Numbered from the stretch's first letter, positions 34,190 to 43,214 are shown. The stretch: 64,000 nucleotides of DNA from JBBCJR01 sp037190805 (GCA_037190805.1 JBBCJR010000002.1:1-64000); one strand, 5' to 3'. Notes: a model not told the origin generated them from the sequence alone. A program made the numbers and translations.

Positions 34190-35349
34190 GCCATGCACCC
34201 TATGCGGCCGATCCGTCGCGATCGCGAGGCCGCTTCCACGCTGAACCGGATCGGGCGACACGCGGACCGCGCGATGCCTTTCAGCGCGATCGTGACCGCA
34301 TCATCCATTCGGTCGCGTTCCGGCGGCTGAGGCACAAGACGCAGGTCTTCGTCGCGCCCGACGGTGATCATTTCCGCGTCCGCCTGACCCACAGCCTGGA
34401 GGTCGCCCAGATCGCCCGCACCATGGCCCGGGCGCTCGGCCTCAACGAGGACCTGACCGAGGCGCTGGCCCTGGCCCACGATATCGGCCATCCGCCCTTC
34501 GGCCATGCCGGCGAGGATGCGCTGAAGGCGGCCACCGCCGATGTCGGCGGCTTTGACCACAACGCCCACACCATCCGCATCCTGACCCGTCTGGAGACGC
34601 CCTATCCGCGCCACCCTGGCCTCAACCTGTCGTGGGAGATGCTGGAGGGGCTGGCGAAGCACAACGGCCCGGTGATCCGGCCGCCCTGGGCGCTGGCGGC
34701 CTATGATGCGCTGCATCCGCTCGACCTTGACCAGTGGCCGTCGCTGGAGGCGCAGGTGGCGGCGATCGCCGACGATATTGCCTATGACAATCATGACCTC
34801 GATGATGGGCTGCGCGCCGGGCTGCTCGATTTCGACGAGGTGTTGACGGTGCCGCTGGTCGCCGAGGGCTGGCGGGCGGTGGTGGGTCGCTATCCCGATC
34901 TGCCGGCTGCCCGGCTGGTGCCGGAACTGGTTCGCGACCAGATCGGGCGCATGGTCAACGACGTGCTGTCCGAGACGGAACGTCGGCTTGCGGCGTCAGG
35001 CATCGGCCGGGCCGAGGATGCGCGCGGGGCGGGCAGGCAGCTGGTCGGCTTTTCCCCGGACATGGCGTCGGCGGAGCGGGCGCTGAAATCCTTTCTCTAT
35101 GCCCGCCTCTATCATCATCCTCGCCAGCTCGGGATCGGCGAGGCGGCGAAGGGCGTGGTGACTCGCCTGGCTGAAGCCTATCGCGCGGATCCGTCGCTGA
35201 TGCCCGAGGATTGGGCGCTGCGGCTGCCTTTCGAGGAACCGGATCGGGGTCGTCATGTGGCGGACTTCATCGCCGGCATGACCGACCGTTTCGCCATTCG
35301 CCAGCATGAGCGGCTGATCGGCCCGGTCGATCTGCCGGAAGGGTTCTGA
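34186..35349 (+). CDS. dgt: Deoxyguanosinetriphosphate triphosphohydrolase-like protein
   Basis: The 387-residue HD-domain enzyme hydrolyses dNTPs to nucleosides and triphosphate. Motifs are RDRDRIIHSVAFRRL, KTQVF, RLTHSLEVAQIAR, the metal-binding HD in LAHDIGHPPFGHAG, and a later DDIAYDNHDLDDG. The family is annotated as dGTPase-like because substrate range varies. The ATG at 34186 overlaps the preceding stop (ATGA); the long open frame upstream is a shadow of the SPOR gene. It ends tail to tail with the glutathione transferase gene, nine bases apart. Confidence 0.92.
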   Translation: MSHAPYAADPSRSRGRFHAEPDRATRGPRDAFQRDRDRIIHSVAFRRLRHKTQVFVAPDGDHFRVRLTHSLEVAQIARTMARALGLNEDLTEALALAHDIGHPPFGHAGEDALKAATADVGGFDHNAHTIRILTRLETPYPRHPGLNLSWEMLEGLAKHNGPVIRPPWALAAYDALHPLDLDQWPSLEAQVAAIADDIAYDNHDLDDGLRAGLLDFDEVLTVPLVAEGWRAVVGRYPDLPAARLVPELVRDQIGRMVNDVLSETERRLAASGIGRAEDARGAGRQLVGFSPDMASAERALKSFLYARLYHHPRQLGIGEAAKGVVTRLAEAYRADPSLMPEDWALRLPFEEPDRGRHVADFIAGMTDRFAIRQHERLIGPVDLPEGF

Positions 35350-35358
35350 TCGCCGCGA

Positions 35359-36018
35359 TCAGTCGCGGTCGGGCGCGCCGAGTGGAAACAGGGGACGGAA
35401 TGGGCGGGCTTCGTCCACCGCGCGGGCGAAGGAAGGCCGCGCCAGCAAACGGGTGCGATAGGCGCGCACGGTGGGAAAGGCGTTGGCGATCGGATGCACC
35501 CAGTCGGCATAGAAGAGTGAAGGCGCTGCCGCACAGTCGGCGAGGGTGAAATCATCTCCCGCCGCCCATGTCCGTCCGGGCAGTTCCTGTTCCAGCCAGG
35601 CATAGGCGCGGTCGAGTTTTTCTTTCGACAGCGCCAGCCCTTCGCGGCGCTTGACCGGATCGCCGGTCAGCGCGCCGTCGACCGCGTGCTGGGCGGCATT
35701 CATGACATGAAGGTCGAAGAAGCGGTCGAGAAACCGGACGTCGAGCGCCGCCATCGGATCGTCGGGCAGTAGCGGGGCCGGGCCGGAACGGGTGAGATGC
35801 AGATATTCGATGATGATGCTGGTTTCCGCGACTCCGCGATCGCCATCGACGAGCAGGGGGAACTTGCCGATCGGCCAGCGCCATTTCCATTCAGCGACAT
35901 GATCCGGCGTGTCCGGCCCGATGCGGCGGAATTCGAACGGAACATCGTTCTCGTAAAGCGCGATCAGAACCTTTTGAGTGTAGGATGAAAAGGGGTGGCC
36001 GTAGAGCGCGAGCGACAT
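35359..36018 (-). CDS. Glutathione S-transferase family protein
   Basis: The 219-residue product has a thioredoxin-like N-terminal domain (LALYGHPFSSYTQKVLIAL, IGKFPLLVDGD, VAETSIIIEYL) and a helical C-terminal domain (TWAAGDDFTLADCAAAPSLFY). The SSY motif near residue 12 is the likely glutathione-activating site. The substrate is unknown. It diverges from argS with about 145 nt between starts. Confidence 0.9.
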   Translation of the reverse strand: MSLALYGHPFSSYTQKVLIALYENDVPFEFRRIGPDTPDHVAEWKWRWPIGKFPLLVDGDRGVAETSIIIEYLHLTRSGPAPLLPDDPMAALDVRFLDRFFDLHVMNAAQHAVDGALTGDPVKRREGLALSKEKLDRAYAWLEQELPGRTWAAGDDFTLADCAAAPSLFYADWVHPIANAFPTVRAYRTRLLARPSFARAVDEARPFRPLFPLGAPDRD

Positions 36019-36162
36019 GGCGGGCCTCGATTACGACAGGGTTCAAAAGCCGAACCCATGCTGCTCCTCGTCACCGGGCGGTGCAAGTGGTCGCTTCTAT
36101 GGACGAGGCACAGTGCCATCCGTTATGGCGGCGGCCTTCGTCAATGCTGGGAAGACCATCTC

Positions 36163-37890
36163 TTGACCACCATCTATGCGCGGTTCGCGACCGAGATCGA
36201 CACGGTTCTGAATGCCCTCGAGGCGGAAGGGGCGCTGCCTGCCGGTCTGGAACGACGCGCCGTGGCGGTCGAGCCGCCTCGCGATCCCAGTCACGGCGAC
36301 CTCGCCACCAACGCCGCGATGGTGCTGGCGAAGCCCGCTGGCATGAATCCGCGCGCACTCGCCGCGCTGATCGCACAGCGATTGTCGCTGGCGGAAGACG
36401 TCGCCAAGGTCGTCGTCGCCGGACCCGGCTTTATCAACCTCACCCTGACCCCGGCGGCGTGGGAGGCGGAACTGCGCGCCATCGCGGCAGGGGGCGACGA
36501 CTATGGCCGCTCGGCCAAGGGCGCGGGGAGCACCGTCAACGTCGAATATGTCTCGGCCAACCCGACGGGGCCGATGCACATGGGACATTGCCGGGGCGCG
36601 GTGGTCGGCGATGCGCTGGCAACGCTCCTCCAATGGGCGGGCCATAGGGTGGTACGCGAATATTATATCAACGACGCTGGCGGTCAGGTCGACGTGCTCG
36701 CCCGCTCGGCGCACCTGCGTTATCGCGAGGCGCTGGGCGAGGATATCGGGGAGATTCCCGAGGGTTTTTATCCCGGCGACTATCTGAAGCCGGTAGGAGC
36801 CGCGCTGGCCGCCGAGTTCGGCGACCGTTATCGCGACGCGGTCGAGGCCGAATGGCTGGCGACTTTCCGTACCCGTGCCGTCGCGGCGATGATGGACATG
36901 ATCCGGGACGATCTGGCGCTCCTCGGCATTCATCATGACGTGTTCGCGTCGGAAGCGGCGGTCCATGCCGCCGGCAAGGTCGAGGCGGCCGTGCAGACGT
37001 TGCGCGACAAGGGGCTGATCTATGAGGGCGTGCTCGAGGCCCCGAAGGGCGAGACACCTGATGATTGGGAGCCGGTGGAGCTGACCCTGTTCCGCTCGAC
37101 GCGCTTCGGCGACGATCAGGACCGGCCGGTGAAGAAATCGAACGGCAGCTGGACCTATTTCGGTGGTGACCTCGCCTATCATCGCCAGAAGGCGGAGGGT
37201 GCCGATCAGCTGGTCAATATCTGGGGCGCCGACCATGCCGGGACTGTGAAGCGCATCCAGGCGGCGGTCGCGGCGCTGACCGATGGGCGGGTGCCGCTGG
37301 ACGTCAAGCTGGTCCAGATGGTGCGTCTGTTCCGGGCCGGCGAGCCGGTCAAGATGTCCAAGCGTTCCGGTAGCTTCGTGACGCTTGCCGATGTGGTGCG
37401 TGAAGTCGGCAAGGATGTGGTGCGGTTCACCATGCTGACGCGCCGCGCCGATGCCCAGATGGATTTCGACTTCGCCAAGGTGGTCGAGCAGTCGAAGGAC
37501 AATCCGGTCTTCTATGTCCAGTACGCCCATGCCCGCATCCGCTCGCTCGGCCGTCGCGCCGTCGAGGCGGGGGTGGTGCCGGGCGCGGCCGACCTGACGC
37601 TGCTGGACGCGGAGGAACGGGCGCTGATCCAGCTCGCCGCGCAATTCCCGCGCATCGTCCAGGCGGCGGCCGACACGCACGAGCCACACCGTATCGCCTT
37701 TTACCTCGGCGACCTTGCGGCGGCGTTCCATGCGCTGTGGAATCGCGGCAATGATGATCCCGGCCGGCGATTCATCGTCGAAGACCATGCGCTCACCCGT
37801 GCGCGTCTCGCCTTGGCCGATGGTATAGGGCAGGTTATCCGTAACGGGCTGGCGATCATCGGGGTGGTCGCTGCCGAGGAGATGCACTGA
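36163..37890 (+). CDS. argS: Arginyl-tRNA synthetase
   Basis: ArgS charges tRNA-Arg. The 575-residue class I synthetase has the N-terminal additional domain, the HIGH-type motif ANPTGPMHMGHCRGA, WTYFGGDLAYH, WGADHAGTVKRIQA and the KMSKS-type motif VKMSKRSGSF, followed by the helical anticodon-binding domain. The TTG at 36163 is chosen because the family N-terminus (TTIYARFATEI) begins there and GGGAAG lies upstream; the open frame before it lacks similarity. It overlaps the next gene by one base. Confidence 0.95.
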   Translation: MTTIYARFATEIDTVLNALEAEGALPAGLERRAVAVEPPRDPSHGDLATNAAMVLAKPAGMNPRALAALIAQRLSLAEDVAKVVVAGPGFINLTLTPAAWEAELRAIAAGGDDYGRSAKGAGSTVNVEYVSANPTGPMHMGHCRGAVVGDALATLLQWAGHRVVREYYINDAGGQVDVLARSAHLRYREALGEDIGEIPEGFYPGDYLKPVGAALAAEFGDRYRDAVEAEWLATFRTRAVAAMMDMIRDDLALLGIHHDVFASEAAVHAAGKVEAAVQTLRDKGLIYEGVLEAPKGETPDDWEPVELTLFRSTRFGDDQDRPVKKSNGSWTYFGGDLAYHRQKAEGADQLVNIWGADHAGTVKRIQAAVAALTDGRVPLDVKLVQMVRLFRAGEPVKMSKRSGSFVTLADVVREVGKDVVRFTMLTRRADAQMDFDFAKVVEQSKDNPVFYVQYAHARIRSLGRRAVEAGVVPGAADLTLLDAEERALIQLAAQFPRIVQAAADTHEPHRIAFYLGDLAAAFHALWNRGNDDPGRRFIVEDHALTRARLALADGIGQVIRNGLAIIGVVAAEEMH

Positions 37891-38732
37891 TGGCACGCGG
37901 ACCGAGGGGCTGGGACGACGAGGAAGGTCAGGGCGACGCGCTGCCCTGGCTCGAAGCGGTCGAGGACGAGGATGGCGGCCGCCGCCAGGACGGCGGGCGC
38001 ACGGTGACCTATGTGCTGATCGGCGTGGCCGTACTGGCGCTTGTGATCGCCGCCGTGGGCCTGTTCACGGGCAGTGGCGATACCGTCAACGCGCCGGCCG
38101 GCGGCAACGCCGACGTTATCGCCGCGCCCGAGGGGCCTTATAAGGAGGCACCCGACACCCCCGGTGGTATGACAGTCGAGGGAGAGGGCGACAGCGTTTA
38201 TGCGGCCGGCGCGGGCATCGACCCCGACGGCACCATCGATCTGACGGCCCTGCCCGAAACGCCGGCTGCCCGCGCCCCGGCGGTCGAGGCTGGCGATGCC
38301 AAGATCATCGAGTTGCCACCTGCGGCTGTACCCGGTCGCCCAGCGCCGAAACCCGTCGAGGTCTCCAAGGCACCGCCTGCCAATCCCCCCGCGCCGGCCA
38401 AGCCGGTGCAGGCCGCGGCGGCGCCGACCGCTCCGGTCAGGCCGACGCCTGCTCCCGCGGCCCCGGCCGCTCCCGTGGCATCCGCGACCGGCGGCGGCTA
38501 CGGGCTTCAGCTCGGCGCTTTTTCGACTCAGGCCGGTGCTGAGGCGGCGTGGAAAACGCTGTCGGGCCGCTTCGGCTTTCTGGGGTCGCTGGGCAAGTCG
38601 ATCACGGCGGCACCCAGTGGCGGCAAGACGCTTTATCGCCTGCGCGCCATGGGCACATCGAAGGCGTCGGCCGAATCGCTCTGCGCCCGGCTCAAGGTCG
38701 CTGGCGAGGCGTGCTCGGTGGTGGCGCCCTGA
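37890..38732 (+). CDS. Membrane-anchored SPOR-domain protein
   Basis: The 280-residue product has an acidic cytoplasmic start (WDDEEGQGDALPWLEAVEDE), one membrane segment (VTYVLIGVAVLALVIAAVGL), a long alanine/proline-rich linker and a C-terminal SPOR domain (YGLQLGAFSTQAGAEAAW; YRLRAMGTSKASAESLCARL). It should bind septal peptidoglycan from the periplasmic side. Position between argS and nagZ is the usual alphaproteobacterial arrangement. Confidence 0.9.
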   Translation: MARGPRGWDDEEGQGDALPWLEAVEDEDGGRRQDGGRTVTYVLIGVAVLALVIAAVGLFTGSGDTVNAPAGGNADVIAAPEGPYKEAPDTPGGMTVEGEGDSVYAAGAGIDPDGTIDLTALPETPAARAPAVEAGDAKIIELPPAAVPGRPAPKPVEVSKAPPANPPAPAKPVQAAAAPTAPVRPTPAPAAPAAPVASATGGGYGLQLGAFSTQAGAEAAWKTLSGRFGFLGSLGKSITAAPSGGKTLYRLRAMGTSKASAESLCARLKVAGEACSVVAP

Positions 38733-38736
38733 TCCG

Positions 38737-39744
38737 ATGACGCCGCTGATTCTGGGGCTGGCCGGTCCCGTCATGACCGAGGCCGAGCGGGCGTTTTTCC
38801 GTTCGGTCGATCCGGCGGGGTTCATCCTGTTCCGGCGCAATGTCGACAATCCGGCCCAGGTCCGCGCGCTGACCGATGCCTTGCGCGATCTGTCGGGCCG
38901 TGACGATCTGCCGATCCTGATCGATCAGGAAGGCGGCCGTGTCGCCCGGTTGGGGGCGCCGCACTGGCCGGCCTTTCCTGCTGGCGCGGTGTTCGACCGG
39001 CTCTATCGGATCGCCGCGGTGACTGCGATCGAAGCCGCGCGCCATAATGCGTTGGCACTCGCCCTGATGCTGCGCGAGCTGGGTATCAATGTCGACTGCC
39101 TGCCGGTTCTCGACGTGCCGCAGCCGGGCGCGCACGACATCATCGGCGACCGGGCCTTGGGCATCGATCCGATGCAGGTGGCGGCGCTGGGGTCGGCCGT
39201 GCTGCGCGGCCTGACGGAAGGCGGCGCGGTCGGCGTGGTGAAGCATATTCCTGGCCATGGCCGGGCGGCGGCCGACAGTCACCTCGAATTGCCGGTGGTG
39301 AGGGCGGATGCCGACGCACTGGCGATCGATCTCGAACCGTTCGAGCGGCTGGCGGACGCGCCGATGGCGATGACCGCCCATGTCGTCTACACGGCCTTCG
39401 ACCCCGACCGCTGCGCCAGCCTGTCTCCGGTCGTCATCGGTGACATCATTCGCGGCCGCATCGGCTTTGACGGCCTGCTGATGTCGGACGACCTGGGCAT
39501 GCAGGCACTGAGCGGGGATTTCGGCGAGCGGACGCAAGGCGTGCTTGCCGCCGGTTGCGACGTCGCCCTGCACTGCTCCGGCGATATGGCCGAGATGGAG
39601 GCGGTGGCGGCTGCCGCGCCCGCCGCGATGACGGATATCGCCGTCGCTCGTCTGGACCGGGCGATGGCGGCGACGCGCGGCGCGCCGCAGGGCGATTTCG
39701 CGGCGGCAATCGCGGCGCGTGATGGACTGCTCGCGGTTGCCTGA
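38737..39744 (+). CDS. nagZ: Beta-N-acetylhexosaminidase (muropeptide recycling)
   Basis: NagZ removes GlcNAc from anhydromuropeptides in the cytoplasm. The 335-residue GH3 enzyme has GFILFRRNVDNPAQ, LPILIDQEGGRVARL, NVDCLPVLDV, VKHIPGHGRAAADSH (with the catalytic His loop) and LLMSDDLGMQAL, where the aspartate is the nucleophile. The ATG at 38737 is four bases past the SPOR stop. Confidence 0.95.
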   Translation: MTPLILGLAGPVMTEAERAFFRSVDPAGFILFRRNVDNPAQVRALTDALRDLSGRDDLPILIDQEGGRVARLGAPHWPAFPAGAVFDRLYRIAAVTAIEAARHNALALALMLRELGINVDCLPVLDVPQPGAHDIIGDRALGIDPMQVAALGSAVLRGLTEGGAVGVVKHIPGHGRAAADSHLELPVVRADADALAIDLEPFERLADAPMAMTAHVVYTAFDPDRCASLSPVVIGDIIRGRIGFDGLLMSDDLGMQALSGDFGERTQGVLAAGCDVALHCSGDMAEMEAVAAAAPAAMTDIAVARLDRAMAATRGAPQGDFAAAIAARDGLLAVA

Positions 39745-39801
39745 ACGCCCGGTGGCGGGGGAGTGCCACGCGCGTCGGAAATGCTCTAGACTTTGCCGGC
39801 A

Positions 39802-40560
39802 ATGACCACCGATCCGTTCGAGATGCCCGTCCGTGCGGCGCCGGAAACCCTGACCCTCGATCTCGACGGGTGGGAAGGGCCGCTCGACCTGCTGCTGCAA
39901 CTGGCGCGGGCGCAGAAGGTCGATCTGTCGAAAATCTCGATCCTGGCGCTGGTCGAGCAATATCTGGACTTCATCGCCGATGCGCGGGCGCTGAGGCTGG
40001 AACTGGCGGCCGACTACCTGGTGATGGCGGCCTGGCTGGCCTATCTCAAATCCTGCCTGTTGCTGCCGCGCGAGGCGCAGGAGGAGCCGTCCGCCGAGGA
40101 ACTGGCGCTTCGCCTGCAATTGCGCCTCCAGCGGCTGGATGCGATGCGCGAGGCGGGCGCCCGGTTGATGGCGCGGGACCGGCTGGGCCGCGACGTCTTC
40201 GCGCGCGGCGCACCCGAGGGGTTGCGCGTCGAACGCAAGGCGCGCTGGGATGCCAGCCTTTACGAGCTGATCAGCGCCTATGGCCGGGTGCGGGCGCGGA
40301 CCCGGCCGGCGATCCATGTCGTTGGCCGTCGGCCCGTGATGACGCTCGAGACGGCGCTGGAGCGCTTGTCCGACATGCTGGCGCTGAAAGTCGACTGGAC
40401 GGAGATTCGCGGTTTCCTGCCTGCCGGCGTCGACTCGCTGTTCCAGCGCTCGGCGCTCGCCTCCAGCTTCGTCGCGGCGTTGGAACTGGCGCGGCAGGGC
40501 CGGGCGCAACTAACGCAGGACGGGCCGTTCGCGCCACTCTACCTGAAGGCGGTATCGTGA
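39802..40560 (+). CDS. scpA: Segregation and condensation protein A (kleisin)
   Basis: ScpA bridges the SMC heads in the bacterial condensin complex. The 252-residue product has the ScpA start LDLDGWEGPLDLLLQLAR, YLVMAAWLAYLKSCLLLP and a C-terminal winged-helix region (LALKVDWTEIRGFLP). The ATG at 39802 is preferred over the TTG at 39793. scpB follows with a 4-nt overlap. Confidence 0.93.
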   Translation: MTTDPFEMPVRAAPETLTLDLDGWEGPLDLLLQLARAQKVDLSKISILALVEQYLDFIADARALRLELAADYLVMAAWLAYLKSCLLLPREAQEEPSAEELALRLQLRLQRLDAMREAGARLMARDRLGRDVFARGAPEGLRVERKARWDASLYELISAYGRVRARTRPAIHVVGRRPVMTLETALERLSDMLALKVDWTEIRGFLPAGVDSLFQRSALASSFVAALELARQGRAQLTQDGPFAPLYLKAVS

Positions 40561-41141
40561 CCGACGAGACCGAACGCCAGATCGAAGCCGTGCTGTTCGC
40601 CGCCGAGGCGCCAATGACCGTCGCCGACATCGCCCGCTATCTGCCCGATGATGCAGACATCCAGGCCGGACTGGCAGTCCTTGGGACGCGCTATGCCGGT
40701 CGTGGGATCGAACTGGTCGAGCGCGGCGGTCGTTGGCTGTTCCAGACCGCGCCGGACCTCGGCCACATCCTTCGCCGCGAAAAGCCGGAGAGTCGCAAGC
40801 TGTCGCGCGCGGCCATCGAAACACTGGCCATCGTCGCTTATCATGAGCCGGTCAGCCGCGCCGAAATCGAATCGATTCGCGGCGTCGCGATCTCGAAAGG
40901 CACGCTCGACGTGCTGATGGAGGCAGGGTGGATTCGCCCCGCCGGCCGCCGCGAAGTGCCGGGCCGGCCACTGCTTTACGCGACGACGGCGGCTTTTCTG
41001 ACGCATTTCGGCCTGGAAACCCGTCGCGACCTTCCAGGACTGGCGGATTTGCGCGCTGCAGGCCTGCTCGACTCGATCGATCTCGCGCTGGAACGTCACG
41101 CAGAGCCGGTATCGCTGGAAAGCGCGGGCGATGACGCCTAG
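40557..41141 (+). CDS. scpB: Segregation and condensation protein B
   Basis: ScpB binds the ScpA linker in the SMC complex. The 194-residue product has two winged-helix domains (TERQIEAVLFAAEAPMTV; SRAAIETLAIVAYHEPVSRAEIE, quoted in part) and RPLLYATTAAFLTHFGL. It starts at a GTG overlapping scpA and leads into tatA after 28 nt. Confidence 0.93.
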   Translation: MTDETERQIEAVLFAAEAPMTVADIARYLPDDADIQAGLAVLGTRYAGRGIELVERGGRWLFQTAPDLGHILRREKPESRKLSRAAIETLAIVAYHEPVSRAEIESIRGVAISKGTLDVLMEAGWIRPAGRREVPGRPLLYATTAAFLTHFGLETRRDLPGLADLRAAGLLDSIDLALERHAEPVSLESAGDDA

Positions 41142-41169
41142 TTAGGGACAACGCAGATGGAGAGTTGTG

Positions 41170-41409
41170 ATGGGTGGGTTTAGCCTCTGGCATTGGTTGG
41201 TGGTCGGGGTGATCGTCCTCTTGCTGTTCGGCAAGGGGCGATTCTCGGACATGATGGGCGATGTCGCCAAGGGCATCAAAAGCTTCAAGAAGGGCATGGC
41301 CGAGGAAGACGATCCCAAGGCCGCGCCGCGCCTGAAGGCGCAGCCGCCGCTGGAACCGTCGGTCGAGCACGAGCTGCATCCGATGAAGGACGATCGGCCC
41401 AGCGCCTGA
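41170..41409 (+). CDS. tatA: Sec-independent translocase subunit TatA
   Basis: TatA forms the protein-conducting assembly of the twin-arginine pathway. The 79-residue product has one N-terminal membrane helix (WHWLVVGVIVLLLFG-type), an FGKG hinge and an amphipathic helix (IKSFKKGMAEEDDP). A GTG lies directly ahead of the ATG. tatB and tatC follow. Confidence 0.95.
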   Translation: MGGFSLWHWLVVGVIVLLLFGKGRFSDMMGDVAKGIKSFKKGMAEEDDPKAAPRLKAQPPLEPSVEHELHPMKDDRPSA

Positions 41410-41471
41410 TCGACCGGTTCTGGCCTGGCCGGGCAGCCCTGCCTTGGCGGGGTGTCTGAGGGAGTCCGCAG

Positions 41472-42026
41472 GTGTTCGACGTCGCCCCAACAGAATTGAT
41501 GCTGGTCGCGCTGGTGGCGTTGCTCGTCATTGGTCCCAAAGACCTGCCGAAGGCGATGCGTTTCGTCGGCCAGTGGGTGGCGAAGGCGCGCGGTGCGGCC
41601 CGCCATTTCCGATCGGGCATCGACACCATGATGCGCGAGGCGGAACTGGAGGAAATGCAGAAGAAGTGGGCCGAGGTGAATGCCAAGATCATGGCCGAAC
41701 ACCCTCTTCTGCCGGACCCCGACGCACAGGAGGCCGCGGGCGCGAAGGCCGTGGCCGACAAGCTGGATGAGCGCGGGGAAGCGCCCACGCCATCGGTGAC
41801 CGGTGTTGACGCTGCCGAACCGTCCGAAGCCTCGCTCGATTCGGAAGAGTCGTTGACGGAAATTCCGACCATTGCGCCAGGCAGCGATCCCGATTCGATG
41901 GCGAGGCGGGCAATGCGCGGTCTCCATGATGCCGCCGAGCATGAGCCGATTGAGGCCGCTATCCCCGCTGGCGAGACTGATAATGCCCGGCCGGCGGCCG
42001 ATCGCGGCAAGGGGGCATCTGCGTGA
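41472..42026 (+). CDS. tatB: Sec-independent translocase subunit TatB
   Basis: TatB forms the twin-arginine receptor complex with TatC. The 184-residue product has the typical FDVAPTELMLVALVALLVIG membrane start, the GPKDLPKAMRFVG hinge, a long amphipathic helix and an acidic tail of low complexity. It begins at a GTG and overlaps tatC by 4 nt. Confidence 0.94.
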   Translation: MFDVAPTELMLVALVALLVIGPKDLPKAMRFVGQWVAKARGAARHFRSGIDTMMREAELEEMQKKWAEVNAKIMAEHPLLPDPDAQEAAGAKAVADKLDERGEAPTPSVTGVDAAEPSEASLDSEESLTEIPTIAPGSDPDSMARRAMRGLHDAAEHEPIEAAIPAGETDNARPAADRGKGASA

Positions 42027-42799
42027 TCCGCGATATCGACGACACCCGCGCGCCGCTTTTGGATCACTTGATCGAGCTGCGTCGGCGGCTGCTGCTGAGC
42101 GTGGCGGCGATTGCGGTCTGTTTTGGCGTCTGCCTCTATTTCGCCAAGCCGATCTTCGCCTTTCTGGTGCAGCCGCTGCTGAAGGCCGGGCAGGGCCGTA
42201 TCATCTACACCAAGCTCTACGAAGCGTTCTTCACCGAGGTGAAAGTAGCGTTCTTTGCAGCGATGATGCTGGCCTTCCCTGTCATCGCCACCCAGCTGTG
42301 GCGGTTCATCGCGCCCGGCCTCTATCGCAACGAGAAGAAGGCTTTCCTGCCGTTCATCATCATGACGCCGGTGCTGTTCCTGATGGGTGCGTCGCTCGCT
42401 TATTTCGTTGCGATGCCGGTCGCGTTCCATTTTCTGCTCAGTTACCAGGGTGATCTTGGCGGTGTTAAGCAGGAAGCGCTGCCCGCGGTGGGGGATTATC
42501 TGTCCTTCACCATGCAGTTCATTTTCGGCTTTGGGTTCGCCTTCCTGCTGCCCGTGCTGCTGATGCTGCTGGAGCGGGCGGGCATCGTCACGCTGGACCA
42601 GTTGAAAAGCGCACGACGCTACGCGATCGTCGGCGCGTTCGCCTTGGCGGCGGTGCTGACGCCTCCGGATGTCATCTCTCAGCTGATGCTGGCGGTGCCA
42701 TTGGTCGGATTGTATGAAATCGCTCTCATCGTCATCCGGATTACGAACCGGCGGCGGGAGCAGACAGAGGCCGAAGCGGAAATCGAACAGCCTTCCTAG
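42023..42799 (+). CDS. tatC: Sec-independent translocase subunit TatC
   Basis: TatC recognises the twin-arginine signal. The 258-residue polytopic product has six membrane segments and family motifs LLDHLIELRRRLLLS, an AMMLAFPVIATQLWRFIAPGLY-like stretch (quoted as FPVIATQLWRFIAPGLY), EKKAFLPFI, FGFGFAFLLPVL and LTPPDVISQLMLAVPL. It starts at a GTG. Confidence 0.96.
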   Translation: MIRDIDDTRAPLLDHLIELRRRLLLSVAAIAVCFGVCLYFAKPIFAFLVQPLLKAGQGRIIYTKLYEAFFTEVKVAFFAAMMLAFPVIATQLWRFIAPGLYRNEKKAFLPFIIMTPVLFLMGASLAYFVAMPVAFHFLLSYQGDLGGVKQEALPAVGDYLSFTMQFIFGFGFAFLLPVLLMLLERAGIVTLDQLKSARRYAIVGAFALAAVLTPPDVISQLMLAVPLVGLYEIALIVIRITNRRREQTEAEAEIEQPS

Positions 42800-42805
42800 A
42801 AAAAA

Positions 42806-42830
42806 CGTCGCCCCCTTGGGGACGACGCTT
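42806..42830 (-). terminator. Terminator of the entericidin-like gene
   Basis: Read on the minus strand, GCGTCGTCCCC pairs with GGGGGCGACG around AA and runs into TTTTTT. It also sits behind the tatC stop on the other strand, where no T-tract follows. Confidence 0.8.
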
Positions 42831-42848
42831 CAGCTACGAAAATTCGAT

Positions 42849-42986
42849 TTAGCGGGCGCTATCGGCGGCGTCGGAGACCGCGTCGCCTGCAGAACTGACG
42901 TCGCGACCGGCGCCTTCAACGGTATTGCAGGCTGCGGTTGCCAGGCCGAGGCCAAGCAGCGACAGGGTTATCAGCTTGCGGATCAT
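42849..42986 (-). CDS. Entericidin-like small lipoprotein
   Basis: The 45-residue product starts MIRKLITLSLLGLGL, has the lipobox ATAAC followed by NTVEGAGRDVSSAGDAV, and is a clear member of the entericidin A/B family of tiny outer-membrane lipoproteins. In alphaproteobacteria such genes are often part of the general stress regulon. Two EcfG-type sequences lie upstream on the same strand (43020-43044 and 43190-43214). It has its own terminator. Confidence 0.88.
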   Translation of the reverse strand: MIRKLITLSLLGLGLATAACNTVEGAGRDVSSAGDAVSDAADSAR

Positions 42987-43019
42987 GGCTTTACTCCCGA
43001 AAGATTGGGCGTTTGGCTG

Positions 43020-43044
43020 AACCACAGGGTCGGCGAAAGGTTCC
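43020..43044 (-). promoter_or_regulatory. EcfG-like promoter of the entericidin gene (GGAAC-N16-GGTT)
   Basis: On the minus strand GGAAC (43044-43040) is followed after 16 nt by GGTT (43023-43020), one base off the CGTT consensus. It is well placed, with a leader of about 25-30 nt before the entericidin start. Confidence 0.5.
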
Positions 43045-43055
43045 CCTGCCGACCC
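43027..43055. repeat. Hairpin overlapping the EcfG-like -35 element
   Basis: GGGTCGGC (43027-43034) and GCCGACCC (43048-43055) pair perfectly, with a possible inner AGG/CCT extension. The structure covers the GGAAC element of the promoter above. Confidence 0.6.
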
Positions 43056-43101
43056 ATAACTATGCTTTTTTCAGAGAAAAGATCAGGCCCTGAAACGAGT
43101 A

Positions 43102-43137
43102 AGCCCGGAGACTATTGGGGGTCAAAGTCTCCGGGCT
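43102..43137. repeat. 12-bp perfect inverted repeat
   Basis: AGCCCGGAGACT (43102-43113) and AGTCTCCGGGCT (43126-43137) form a perfect 12-bp stem with a 12-nt loop. No T-tract follows on either strand. It would be transcribed from the distal EcfG-type promoter at 43190-43214. Confidence 0.7.
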
Positions 43138-43189
43138 CAGCGTTTGGACAGCGAGAGCGGGGGGGGCGTTTATCACTGTCCGAAAGCAG

Positions 43190-43214
43190 AACGAGGGGAA
43201 GGCCAGCGGGTTCC
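43190..43214 (-). promoter_or_regulatory. Perfect EcfG-type promoter (GGAAC-N16-CGTT), minus strand
   Basis: GGAAC (43214-43210) is followed after exactly 16 nt by CGTT (43193-43190), the consensus of EcfG general stress promoters. It points towards the entericidin gene about 200 nt away; the transcript would contain both hairpins in this gap. Confidence 0.6.

Noticed and set aside
36097..37896. Minus-strand open frame of about 600 codons antisense to argS
   Set aside because: Same composition artefact; argS on the other strand has all family motifs.
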